Assembly (NCBI GenBank): GCA_022361075.1
Contig: JAKSBQ010000252.1
Location: forward strand, 1 to 37,949
Length of the DNA stretch: 37,949 nt
Direction: 5' to 3'
From: Opitutales bacterium
GTDB taxonomy: Bacteria; Verrucomicrobiota; Verrucomicrobiia; Opitutales; JAFGAQ01
The notes beneath the pieces were generated by a model. It saw only the letters and a program-made list of their open reading frames with translations. It searched no databases and was not told the origin of the DNA. Below are positions 7,713-15,923 of the stretch, piece after piece (position 1 is the stretch's first letter; every line of letters starts with the position of its first letter). Both the position numbers and the translations under genes were made by a program.

Positions 7713-7925
7713 TGAAATTCGAAAAAAGGCGAATTTATATAAATTTGCAAGCCAGGATTCTATATTGGTCACACAACGAGCAGAGTCCGCATTAGTCACA
7801 TGAATATATTTGAAGTCACTCCACGGCCCTTCATTTCCTTCCATACCTTAACGTGATTTGTTAAAACATCATTAACACTGATCCGTTCATCTATCTGCAA
7901 ATTTTAGCGTGATTCGCAGTCAGAT

Positions 7926-8948
7926 ATGAACTATCCTGCGGCTTCAATGATCATCGCCGAATTATCAGCCAACCACGGGCAGAACAAAGAAACTGCCATC
8001 GAATTAGTCAGGCAGGCGAAAAAGGCCGGAGCTGATGCCGTAAAAGTGCAAACTTACACTCCGGACACGATCACCTTCAAGTCTCAGGGAGAAGCCTTCC
8101 GTATCAAGGATCAGGAACTATGGAAAGATCGCTACCTCTGGGATCTTTACAACGAAGCTTACACACCATGGGAGTGGCAACCCGAATTGAAAGAACTGGC
8201 GCTGGCGCAGGGAATGGAATTTGTGGCTTCAGTATTCGATCCGAGCTCCGTGGAATTTTGGGAACAATACGGCCTCGAAACCTACAAAATAGCATCTGCG
8301 GAGATCGTAGACATTCCCCTTCTCAAACTCGTCGCCCAAACTGGCAAACGCATCATACTCTCGACCGGCATGGCGACTATCGCGGAAATCAAGGAGGCTG
8401 TAGAAACGATCCGTGCGACCAATTCCTCACCGAATCTCACCCTTCTCAAATGCTCCAGTGCCTATCCTGCTCCTGTAGAGGAAATGAATCTTCAAGGAAT
8501 CAGGACTTTAAAAAGTATGTTTGCCCTCCCGGTCGGACTGTCCGATCACTCGCTAACGGATGAGGTTGCCGTCACAGCAGTCGGACTTGGCGCCACCATT
8601 TTTGAAAAACACCTGAAGTTGGAAGAAGCAAAATCAACCGCAGACGACGCATTTTCGCTGACACCAAGTGAGTTTGAGAAATGGGCGTCATCCATCAGAA
8701 CTGCAACCCGAGCCCTGGGCAGTTTAGAATTAGCACCATCCGAAACAGAGAGAGCAACCCTTCCCTTCCGGAAATCTCTCTTCGTGGTCAAAGATATCCA
8801 AAAGGGTAAAAAACTAACATCTGAAAACGTCCGTTCCATTCGCCCGGCAGCTGGATTGCATCCTAAATATTTTGAAGAAATCCTTGGAAAAACAGTAAAG
8901 GAGTCGATCTCAGCAGGAACACCACTAAGTTTCGATTTGATCAATTGA
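7926..8948 (+). CDS. pseI: Pseudaminic acid synthase-type (NeuB family) sugar acid synthase
   Basis: A 340-residue NeuB-family aldolase-type enzyme that condenses phosphoenolpyruvate with an N-acetylated hexose to make a nine-carbon nonulosonic acid. Residues 8-270 form the NeuB TIM barrel (IIAELSANHGQN, AGADAVKVQTYTPDTIT, YKIASAEIVDIPLL, ILSTGMAT, GLSDHSL, FEKHLKL). Residues about 280-338 form the SAF antifreeze-like domain. The LWDLYNEAYTPWEW segment is typical of pseudaminic acid synthases (PseI) rather than sialic acid synthases, hence the label. No other pseudaminate genes are nearby, so it works with genes elsewhere. Upstream, near-identical 13-mers (TTAACGTGATTTG at 7848, TTAGCGTGATTCG at 7904) might be operator copies. 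Met-8 is an alternative start. Confidence 0.85.
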   Translation: MNYPAASMIIAELSANHGQNKETAIELVRQAKKAGADAVKVQTYTPDTITFKSQGEAFRIKDQELWKDRYLWDLYNEAYTPWEWQPELKELALAQGMEFVASVFDPSSVEFWEQYGLETYKIASAEIVDIPLLKLVAQTGKRIILSTGMATIAEIKEAVETIRATNSSPNLTLLKCSSAYPAPVEEMNLQGIRTLKSMFALPVGLSDHSLTDEVAVTAVGLGATIFEKHLKLEEAKSTADDAFSLTPSEFEKWASSIRTATRALGSLELAPSETERATLPFRKSLFVVKDIQKGKKLTSENVRSIRPAAGLHPKYFEEILGKTVKESISAGTPLSFDLIN

Positions 8949-9041
8949 GTAAAAGAGAACGAATCTCATTTCGCGCTTTACTATTAGTTTCCCCACTATA
9001 CGTTGGAAAGATATAACTTTTTTAATCAAACCAATACTGAC

Positions 9042-9500
9042 ATGGCAGAGACAATCAGCAAATTAACTATCATCTACGCAACTGAGACTGGAAACTCTCA
9101 GGATCTGGCTGAACGCACCGCTGAAAAAGCGGAAGGACTTGGATTTGAAGTAGACATCCAAAACGCAGCAGATTACGACGCCGCCGATATCGCTTCCCTC
9201 GAAAGCCTCATTTTCGTTGGTTCCACATGGGGCGAAGGTGAACCTCCTGAAAGCTCATGGGATTTTCATGATGATCTCATCGAAGGTGACGCAATTGACT
9301 GTTCAAACCTCAAATTTGCGGTTGTCGGACTTGGTGACAAGGAATACGAGCTGTTCTGTGAATTCGGAAAACGCGTAGATGCTGCCCTCGATAAGAATGG
9401 CGGAACTCGCATCATGGATCGCCTAGACCTCGATGCAGAGTACGAGGATGACTACGAAGCTTGGGCGACAAAGTTGTTCGAAACGATTTCTCCAGCGTAA
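9042..9500 (+). CDS. Small flavodoxin-domain protein (MioC/CysJ-like)
   Basis: A 152-residue single-domain flavodoxin, a soluble FMN electron carrier. The phosphate-binding loop YATETGNSQDLAE (about 11-23), the STWGEGEPPES loop that stacks on the flavin, and the VVGLGDKEYELFCEFGK segment near the C-terminal third are all present. The resemblance is greatest to MioC and to the flavodoxin half of sulfite reductase or diflavin reductases rather than to classical long-chain flavodoxins. I take the ATG at 9042; an in-frame ATG-less extension to 9003 would add 13 poorly conserved residues. The gene ends just before its own terminator. Its redox partner is not evident from neighbours. Confidence 0.85.
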   Translation: MAETISKLTIIYATETGNSQDLAERTAEKAEGLGFEVDIQNAADYDAADIASLESLIFVGSTWGEGEPPESSWDFHDDLIEGDAIDCSNLKFAVVGLGDKEYELFCEFGKRVDAALDKNGGTRIMDRLDLDAEYEDDYEAWATKLFETISPA

Positions 9501-9524
9501 GCTCGAGGCACAAATCTTAAATTT

Positions 9525-9556
9525 AAAGCCGAAGTTCGGAAGGACTTCGGTTTTTT
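9525..9556 (+). terminator. Terminator after flavodoxin gene
   Basis: CCGAAGT (9529-9535) pairs with ACTTCGG (9544-9550) around an 8-nt loop, and six T residues follow (9551-9556). A/T pairs at the base extend the stem. It also lies at the 3' end of the convergent rsmD gene and touches its stop codon. Confidence 0.85.
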
Positions 9557-10140
9557 CATGTTCCATCTGTCCATCTCAGGATCAGCCCCCTCGTATCTTC
9601 TTTCCCGAGAGTTTTGATCAGTTCATACCCTTCCGGAAATTTGTCCAAGCTCTCCGGAGATTCCAACACAATCCATCCTTCCGCTTGAGCCTCAAAGAGT
9701 GGAGTCAGCTTTTCCAGAATCTTGAAATAACTACCTGAAACCTGGTCGTAAGGAGGATCGATAAAAACGATATCCACCTTTGAAGTTTCCTGTTCGTAAA
9801 AGCTCAGAAATTTCTCAGTTTGTTGAGATTTTACCTTAAAAGAATGAACTTTCAGGCTTTCTTCAGCGACACTTTTAATGACACGCTTCAAATTTTCATG
9901 AATAAAAGCAGTCGCAGACCGATTTGCGTCGACAAATACACCACTTCTCGCGCCGCGACTGATCGCCTCAAGACCATAACTTCCAGCACCTGCGAATAAA
10001 TCCAAAAAATGAGCATTCAGCACTCGATCACCAAGAGAGGAAAAAACCGCCTCTCGCATCCGATCTGTAGCGGGTCGAACCCAGTTACCTTTGGGACAAT
10101 TTATGGATATGCTTCTCGCCTTTCCCCCAGTAATTCTCAT
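9556..10140 (-). CDS. rsmD: 16S rRNA (guanine(966)-N(2))-methyltransferase
   Basis: A 194-residue SAM-dependent methyltransferase that modifies G966 of 16S rRNA in the assembled 30S subunit. The start MRITGGKARSISI and the following RPATDRMREAVFSSL are hallmark RsmD sequence. The SAM-binding LDLFAGAGSYGLEA (about 46-59) and the catalytic DPPY (128-131) are intact, and the length is usual. It is convergent with the flavodoxin gene and divergent from the WPF-repeat gene 78 bp away, so it is probably transcribed alone. Confidence 0.93.
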   Translation of the reverse strand: MRITGGKARSISINCPKGNWVRPATDRMREAVFSSLGDRVLNAHFLDLFAGAGSYGLEAISRGARSGVFVDANRSATAFIHENLKRVIKSVAEESLKVHSFKVKSQQTEKFLSFYEQETSKVDIVFIDPPYDQVSGSYFKILEKLTPLFEAQAEGWIVLESPESLDKFPEGYELIKTLGKEDTRGLILRWTDGT

Positions 10141-10218
10141 AAAAAGTTAGGATTATCACTTTTGTGAAACACATCAACACCAGTCTTCGTCTAGACCTAC
10201 TCAGTCTGACTATTTCTC

Positions 10219-11718
10219 ATGCACGGTAAAAGGGCTCTGATTGGAGGATTTTTTCTCGTCCTCAGCATCTGTAATTCTGTCCTGTCGGAGGTGGACCACC
10301 TATCGCCAGAGATGGACATACATGCATGGCCATTTACAGTGAACTGGGAGGATGGTTTTCAGAAGAAGACACAGTTTTTGGGCCCTTTATTCGAAACATT
10401 CGATTCATCTCTTGGTTCTCATAAGGCCATCCGTCCCTTTTACCTCGAACGCACTTATTCTGAGGAAGAACCTATGCTCAAAAGCCAATCCTTCCTCTAT
10501 CCTTTGTTTATTCATCGCGAGTATGAAGGACATCAACAATCCAGCATACTTTCTCTGATCCGCTGGAAAACAATCGATACTGACACCGATCTCAACATCG
10601 AAACCGATCCTGTAAAGCACTACCTAAAGGCGTTTGAGGTCTTTCCTTTTTATTTCGACTACGATTCATGGAACCCGGATTACGACTACTTCGGAGTCTT
10701 CCCTATCTACGGCGAACTCAAAAACCGCTTGTTCTATGATCGCATCTCCTGGGTTGGATTTCCCTTTTATTCGAAGTGGGAGGATAACGATGAAACCACC
10801 TATGCCTATCTCTGGCCTTTCATCAAATACCGAACCGGGCCTACGTCCGAAGGTTTCGGCGTCTGGCCACTCTACGGAAATTTCAAAAAGGAAAACACCT
10901 ACCATCGTCGCTACGCAATCTGGCCATTTCTCTACTACAATCAGGAGAAGATGTATCTTGATACACCAATCACTCAAATGGGTGTCCTCCCTTTCTACGC
11001 AAAAGAAACCCGTGAAAACTACAAGCGGGAGGATTACCTTTGGCCATTTTTTGGCTACACTAAGCAAGTGGATCCCACTTATGACGAACTAAGGTTACTT
11101 TGGCCTGTTTTTATCCAAGGCAGAGGAGAGATGAAATACCTCAACCAATTTGCTCCCATCTATAGTATTTCCAAACGGCCCGACCGACGGTCTTACTGGT
11201 ATCTGTGGCCACTGTTTAACTATAAAGTTAACGAACTCGATTCAATCGACGTCCGAACGTTCAAGCTCCTCTATTTCCTCTACAAGGACACCACCCAAAC
11301 AATTTCCGGCCGACCAGACGAAATGCTCGCCACCAAAAAACACCTTTGGCCACTCTACAGCTATTGGGAGAACAAAGAAGGACAGAAACAACTGCAGGTC
11401 CTCAGTATCCTTGAACCACTCTTTCCTAATAACGATGAGATTCGTAAAAAATATACGCCACTTTTTTCAATTTATCGTTACAGCGAACTCGCGGAGAACC
11501 ACAAAGACGTAGAGATACTCTTTTCGCTGATCCAATTTGAACGCCGGCCTACCTATGAACGACTTGAAATAGGTCCACTCTTCGGATACGAATACGGAGA
11601 AGAAAAAAAGCGAATCGAACTACTGAAAGGACTTCTGGGCTACCGCAACGAAAACAAAAAACGCTCCTTGCGCTTACTGTGGGTTCCCATAGGGCTCGGA
11701 AAATCAGACGACAATTGA
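10219..11718 (+). CDS. Secreted 'WPF-repeat' protein, first gene of the mla operon
   Basis: A 499-residue protein of no family I can name. The N-terminus (MHGKRALIGGFFLVLSICNSVLSE) looks like a signal peptide, so it should be periplasmic or outer-membrane located. The rest is built from about 19 copies of a short motif, hydrophobic-(W/F/x)-P-(F/L/I)-(F/Y), at residues 38, 56, 73, 95, 143, 162, 182, 200, 217, 236, 258, 276, 296, 313, 331, 378, 400, 414 and 453. Spacing in the centre is a steady 17-22 residues. The pattern is rich in Tyr, Trp and charged turns and suggests a repetitive beta structure. It ends 12 bp before mlaE, so co-transcription with the lipid transporter, and perhaps a role as its envelope partner, is likely but unproven. 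Confidence 0.75.
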   Translation: MHGKRALIGGFFLVLSICNSVLSEVDHLSPEMDIHAWPFTVNWEDGFQKKTQFLGPLFETFDSSLGSHKAIRPFYLERTYSEEEPMLKSQSFLYPLFIHREYEGHQQSSILSLIRWKTIDTDTDLNIETDPVKHYLKAFEVFPFYFDYDSWNPDYDYFGVFPIYGELKNRLFYDRISWVGFPFYSKWEDNDETTYAYLWPFIKYRTGPTSEGFGVWPLYGNFKKENTYHRRYAIWPFLYYNQEKMYLDTPITQMGVLPFYAKETRENYKREDYLWPFFGYTKQVDPTYDELRLLWPVFIQGRGEMKYLNQFAPIYSISKRPDRRSYWYLWPLFNYKVNELDSIDVRTFKLLYFLYKDTTQTISGRPDEMLATKKHLWPLYSYWENKEGQKQLQVLSILEPLFPNNDEIRKKYTPLFSIYRYSELAENHKDVEILFSLIQFERRPTYERLEIGPLFGYEYGEEKKRIELLKGLLGYRNENKKRSLRLLWVPIGLGKSDDN

Positions 11719-11730
11719 ATTTCGTGAAAC

Positions 11731-12519
11731 ATGAACGCCTCTTCAAAATCAGAAAGCTTTTTGCTCAACAACGGAATCTCGAGGTTCTTTGAGGATATCG
11801 GTAACAACGTTATCTTGCTCTACCAAACCCTGCGCTATTTTCCTCTGGCGCCTACCCAGCTTAAACGAATCGTTGAGCAGTGTTATTTAATGGGACTAAG
11901 CACGATTCCGATCGTCGCGATTCTGAGCTTTTTCATCGGAGCCGTACTCGCACTACAAACCGGATTTGTGCTCAGCCAGTTAGGCGCAGTTGAGTTTATC
12001 GGAGCAATCGTCGGACTCTCAATGTGCCGGGAAATGGCACCTGTGATGGTTGCCTTTCTCCTCGCAGGGCGAGTGGGGTCCGCCGTCACTGCCGAACTCG
12101 CATCCATGAAGGTCTACAGCGAAGTCGACGCCCTTAAAGTGATGAATGTTCCTGCAGAGAAAATACTGGTCATGCCTCGGCTAGTCGCAGCTCTGCTCAT
12201 CATGCCAATTCTCAACATCATCGCGACCACCATCGGCTGGATGGGAGGCATGCTCGTGAGCAAGTTCATCAACTTCATCCAGCTCGCGCCTCACATTTAT
12301 TGGCGCAATTTGAAAGACTTCACGGTATTTCCCGATATCATTGACGGGACCATTAAAGCCGAGGTTTTCGGTTTTGCAGTCGTGCTCATCGCCTGCAACC
12401 AAGGGCTGGTCACCACTGGTGGACCACGCGAAATCGGCAGTTCTGTGACCAAATCGGTGGTGACCTCGATGGTCTTCATCCTTTTGACCGACTTCTTCAT
12501 CACTCGGGCACAACTCTAG
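11731..12519 (+). CDS. mlaE: MlaE-type lipid ABC transporter permease
   Basis: A 262-residue inner-membrane permease of the MlaE/TrpD/YrbE family, working as a dimer with MlaF and an MCE hexamer to move phospholipids between inner and outer membranes. Family landmarks: SFFIGAVLALQTGFVLSQLG (about 66-85), ELASMKVYSEVDALKVMNV with the coupling-helix EIDAL-like motif, and GGPREIGSSVTKSVV near the C-terminus. Five to six hydrophobic segments are visible. It follows the WPF-repeat gene by 12 bp and precedes mlaF by 12 bp, in the order E-F-D. No mlaB, mlaC or mlaA is adjacent. Confidence 0.93.
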   Translation: MNASSKSESFLLNNGISRFFEDIGNNVILLYQTLRYFPLAPTQLKRIVEQCYLMGLSTIPIVAILSFFIGAVLALQTGFVLSQLGAVEFIGAIVGLSMCREMAPVMVAFLLAGRVGSAVTAELASMKVYSEVDALKVMNVPAEKILVMPRLVAALLIMPILNIIATTIGWMGGMLVSKFINFIQLAPHIYWRNLKDFTVFPDIIDGTIKAEVFGFAVVLIACNQGLVTTGGPREIGSSVTKSVVTSMVFILLTDFFITRAQL

Positions 12520-12531
12520 TCAACCGTCATC

Positions 12532-13326
12532 ATGTCAAAAAGCTTAACATCTGAACAGCCCACAGTTTCGAACAAAGACATCAATGTGAAGGTGGATAAT
12601 GTTTCCATCCAATTTGGTGCTCAATCGGTCGTCAAAGATGTTTCATTTGAAGTCAAACCCGGCGAGGTTTTCGCAATTATGGGAGCGAGTGGCGCGGGCA
12701 AATCAGTCCTTCTTCGCTCCATTATTGGGTTGATCAAACCGACTTCGGGAAAGATCTGGATTGCAGGTAAAGACGCTGCAATCCCCAGGACTCACCAATC
12801 GCTCCGTTCCACTATTGTTTTTCAGGCGGGTGCACTCTTCAACAGTATGGACGTGTTCGATAACCTGGCATTCTACCCAAGGGAACATCATTTGCATCCA
12901 GAATCAAAAATAAGGGAAAAGGTCCTGGAAGTCTTGAAAATGCTTTCCCTCCAGGATGCAGCGTACAAAATCCCTGCTGAACTCAGTGGAGGTATGAGGA
13001 AACGTGTGGCTATCGCTCGAGCTCTTGTCATGGAGCCTCAATTGTTACTTTACGATGAACCAACTTCGGAACTTGATCCGATCATGGCCGCAACCATCAG
13101 CGAGATTATCGCTACCTTACGCAAAGAAACCATGGCAACCAGCATCGTAGTCACCCACGATCGCGACCTTGCAAACTCCATCGCGGATCGCATCGCGCTT
13201 ATCCACAAAGGCAGGCTGCTCGCAGTCCAAACACCAGAAGAACTTAACAACAACCCAGACCCCATTGTTCAGGATTTTCTGAATCCAGACATCAACGTCG
13301 ATAATCCACGATACAAAAACCTTTAG
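12532..13326 (+). CDS. mlaF: MlaF-type lipid ABC transporter ATP-binding protein
   Basis: A 264-residue ATPase that powers MlaE. Walker A is GASGAGKS (51-58), the Q-loop lies in IVFQAGALFNSM (about 94-105), the ABC signature is LSGGM (150-154), Walker B is LLLYDEP (170-176), and the H-loop is VVTHDR. LSGGMRKRVAIARAL and the DEPTSELDPI stretch are typical of the MlaF/TTG2A subfamily (TTG2A plants usually have DEPTAGLDP). Twelve base pairs separate it from both neighbours, as expected in a tight operon. It acts on the cytosolic face of the inner membrane. Confidence 0.95.
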   Translation: MSKSLTSEQPTVSNKDINVKVDNVSIQFGAQSVVKDVSFEVKPGEVFAIMGASGAGKSVLLRSIIGLIKPTSGKIWIAGKDAAIPRTHQSLRSTIVFQAGALFNSMDVFDNLAFYPREHHLHPESKIREKVLEVLKMLSLQDAAYKIPAELSGGMRKRVAIARALVMEPQLLLYDEPTSELDPIMAATISEIIATLRKETMATSIVVTHDRDLANSIADRIALIHKGRLLAVQTPEELNNNPDPIVQDFLNPDINVDNPRYKNL

Positions 13327-13338
13327 CATTTAAACACC

Positions 13339-14328
13339 ATGAACAAATCACAATCCATCAGCGTCGGCATCTTCTTCATCATCGGCATCTCCTTGCTTTG
13401 GGTCGTTCAACGCCAGATGAGTGACAAGGCCGTACAAGCCTCAGAAGGCTACGAAGTCGTAGCACGTTTTGAAAACCTTCTGCAGCTCCGTGTGGGCGAT
13501 GACATCCGCATGGCCGGTGTTCGCATCGGAAGTGTGCAATACACTGGTCTGAAGGACCGCACACCTACTGCAATTTTCAAAATCGATAACGAATTCCAAA
13601 TTCCCTCAGACTCACTCGCGAGCATCGGAATGGCCGGTTTACTGGGGAATAATCTCGTCTCCATCGACATGGGTAGCTCACCTACTCCGGTTTCACCTGG
13701 AGGCGAAGTGAAAACTCAGGCTGGCTACGACATCAACCACGTCGTAAACGAGATTGGTGCGCTTAGCCAACAAGTGGGCGGAGCCCTCAAAAACTTTGAA
13801 GCGATTCTTGGCGCCCAACAGGGAGAAGAAGGAATGTTTCAGACGCTGGGTCGACTGTTGAAGGAGAATGACAAAAAATTAACCCAAACGGTAAGCAATC
13901 TTGAAGCGATTACCGCACAACTGGCTTCGGGAGAAGGGACTCTTGGCAAGCTTCTGATGGAAGATGAGATCTACGAAGAGCTTAAAACCATCTCTGCTGA
14001 TCTTCAAAACACTCTCTCTGAAGGTGAGGCTCTACTCTCGGACACCCGGGAGATCGTTGCTCACGTCAAGACAGGGCAAGGCACTTTGGGCGGTTTGATC
14101 TATGGAGAAACCGACCTCGCTGTCGAAGTTGAGGCCATGATCGCGGACCTGAGGGAGTTCTCCGCAAAGCTCAACAACCCCGACTCTACAATTGGCAAGT
14201 TACTCACCGACGATAAACTTTACGGAGAAGTGCAGGGTCTCATGCGCAAAGCGAATCAGACTCTAGACGGCCTGGGAGACTCGGCACCCATCTCAGCAGT
14301 CGGAGCGGTCGCAAAGCCGTTGTTTTAA
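13339..14328 (+). CDS. mlaD: MCE-domain lipid-binding protein (MlaD-like)
   Basis: A 329-residue protein with one N-terminal membrane anchor (about 7-25) and one MCE domain (about 38-114; YEVVARFENLLQLRVGDDIRM is cut short here, followed by GVRIGSV and a LLGNNLVSIDMG end). MCE proteins form hexameric rings that pass lipids through the periplasm. The long C-terminal part is helical and carries three related motifs, GTLGKLLMEDEIYEEL, GTLGGLIYGETDL and STIGKLLTDDKLYGEV (residues about 195-310), often seen in MlaD proteins that are longer than the 183-residue E. coli form. It is the last gene of the WPF-mlaEFD cluster; a REP-like hairpin pair lies 45 bp after its stop. Confidence 0.92.
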   Translation: MNKSQSISVGIFFIIGISLLWVVQRQMSDKAVQASEGYEVVARFENLLQLRVGDDIRMAGVRIGSVQYTGLKDRTPTAIFKIDNEFQIPSDSLASIGMAGLLGNNLVSIDMGSSPTPVSPGGEVKTQAGYDINHVVNEIGALSQQVGGALKNFEAILGAQQGEEGMFQTLGRLLKENDKKLTQTVSNLEAITAQLASGEGTLGKLLMEDEIYEELKTISADLQNTLSEGEALLSDTREIVAHVKTGQGTLGGLIYGETDLAVEVEAMIADLREFSAKLNNPDSTIGKLLTDDKLYGEVQGLMRKANQTLDGLGDSAPISAVGAVAKPLF

Positions 14329-14372
14329 TACGGATGAACGTTAAAATTCCTACAATTAGATTGAAACGATAC

Positions 14373-14438
14373 TGGAGGGCAACGCTCTGTCGTTGCCGAA
14401 ACGTTCAAGCAGAGGAAGTGACGGAGCACTTCCCTCCA
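14373..14438. repeat. Inverted pair of 25-bp REP-like hairpin elements
   Basis: Two 25-bp copies in opposite orientation lie at 14373-14397 and 14414-14438. Each starts TGGAG, forms a 7-bp stem with a 6-nt loop (CTCTGT or CTCCGT) and ends CC. The stems differ (GGCAACG/CGTTGCC against GGAAGTG/CACTTCC), yet all three differing positions are matched on the partner arm, so pairing is kept. The layout, two inverted hairpins after an operon, is like REP/BIME elements, which can be spread by RAYT transposases. No RAYT gene is in the window. There is no other gene in 14329-14593. Confidence 0.8.
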
Positions 14439-14593
14439 TCACTTTATCTGCAAACAAGTGCAGTTAACCAAATGTAAATCCGGATAAGAGTTCTATTTTG
14501 TCCACTTTCCAACACGTCGACAATCAAGCAAAGCTCGAAGCTAATCTTCATAGATTATAGTCTAATATCTGTGAAAATCCCTGGCAGAAAACA

Positions 14594-15892
14594 CTAATAC
14601 TTTGCCTGCACTCTGAGAAGTGAGAGCATTGCGAGCACCAAAGAAACGCCTCCAACGGTCAGTGCGTGCATGGAGACTCCGCCGAAAAGATGCTGGACGA
14701 TGGACCCGAGAAACAGTGCGGTAAGGATCTGTGGCAAAGCGATGAAGAAATTGAACACTCCCATGTAAAAACCCATTTTATCGCCGGGAATCGAATTCGC
14801 CAACATCGCGTAAGGCATCGCCAAGATACTAGCCCAGGCAACTCCCACTCCCAGCATACTGGCAAGGAGGAATTGAGGATTGCCGACGAATTGAATCGAT
14901 AAGAAACCCGCTGCTCCAAAGCCGAGGCAAACCATGTGAATCCATTTGGCGGCAAATTTGTTGACGAGGGCTAGCAAGCCAAAGCTGAACACGAAAGCAA
15001 CGCCGTTATACATCGAAAAGCAAAGGCCTGCCCATTCGACTCCATCTTGATAAGCTTTGTCACCAGGCGTGCCTCCCCAGATGTAGGTCGCGGTTGCAGG
15101 TGCAAAATAAGTCCAAAGACAAAACAGGGAAAACCATGTAAAGAACTGCACCACCGCCAACTGACGCATCGTCTTGGGCATGGAAAGAATGCCTTCAAAG
15201 ATCTCCTTGAAAGCGTTAAACACTCCCGAAGTTTCTTTCTTCATCTTCTCGAAGGCTTCCATATCCTCCGGTGGGTGCTCGGGTGTTTTAATGATCGTGT
15301 AAAGTACCGCCAGCATGAATACGGCTGCACCTACGTAAAACGAAATGTGAATGGTGATCGGAATCGCCGAAGTCGAGTCTGCTGAATCTTCAAGGCCAAC
15401 CCAATTGGTTAAAATCCAGGGCAGCGCGGATGCAGTCACCGCGCCCGCTCCGATGAGCAAGCTCTGCATCGCAAACCCCACTTTACGCTGATCTTCAGGC
15501 AATAAGTCCCCAACGAACGCCCGAAAAGGCTCCATACTGATGTTTACCGACGCATCAAGGATCCAAAGTAGCCCAGCCGCCATCCAAAGTGCAGAGGAGT
15601 TCGGCATCGCAATCAAAGCAAGACTTGCAAAAATCGCCCCAACGAGGAAATAGGGTCTTCTTCGGCCCAATCTAGTCCAGGTTCGGTCACTGTAAAAACC
15701 TACGATCGGCTGCACGATCAGTCCTGTTAAAGGCGCAGCAAGCCAAAGTAAGGGGATCGCGGACTCATCTGCTCCCAAATACTGATAAATGGCGCTCATG
15801 TTTGCCATCTGAAGCCCCCATCCGAATTGGATGCCCAAAAATCCGAAACTCATGTTCCAGATTTGCCAGAATGATAATCGTTGTCGCTGCAT
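14594..15892 (-). CDS. Sugar:cation symporter of the major facilitator superfamily (SLC45/GPH-like)
   Basis: A 432-residue membrane protein with about 12 hydrophobic segments. The N-terminal LSFWQIWNMSFGFLGIQFGW and the loop GFYSDRTWTRLGRRRPYFLVG (shown in part) are characteristic of the SLC45/MalT-like disaccharide:H+ symporters. The central loop (about 200-240) is charged. The gene follows malQ on the same strand after only 31 bp, so the pair is probably one transcript and the substrate probably maltose or maltodextrins. That specificity comes from context, not from residues seen. Confidence 0.82.
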   Translation of the reverse strand: MQRQRLSFWQIWNMSFGFLGIQFGWGLQMANMSAIYQYLGADESAIPLLWLAAPLTGLIVQPIVGFYSDRTWTRLGRRRPYFLVGAIFASLALIAMPNSSALWMAAGLLWILDASVNISMEPFRAFVGDLLPEDQRKVGFAMQSLLIGAGAVTASALPWILTNWVGLEDSADSTSAIPITIHISFYVGAAVFMLAVLYTIIKTPEHPPEDMEAFEKMKKETSGVFNAFKEIFEGILSMPKTMRQLAVVQFFTWFSLFCLWTYFAPATATYIWGGTPGDKAYQDGVEWAGLCFSMYNGVAFVFSFGLLALVNKFAAKWIHMVCLGFGAAGFLSIQFVGNPQFLLASMLGVGVAWASILAMPYAMLANSIPGDKMGFYMGVFNFFIALPQILTALFLGSIVQHLFGGVSMHALTVGGVSLVLAMLSLLRVQAKY

Positions 15893-15923
15893 ATTGTCCT
15901 ATCCTTTTTTAAAAAATTTCAGC

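Noticed and set aside
7713-7844. 77-residue form of the ilv leader starting at 7844
   Set aside because: The first 44 residues show no pathway-linked codons, and leaders are usually short; the ATG at 7712 gives the familiar 33-residue size.
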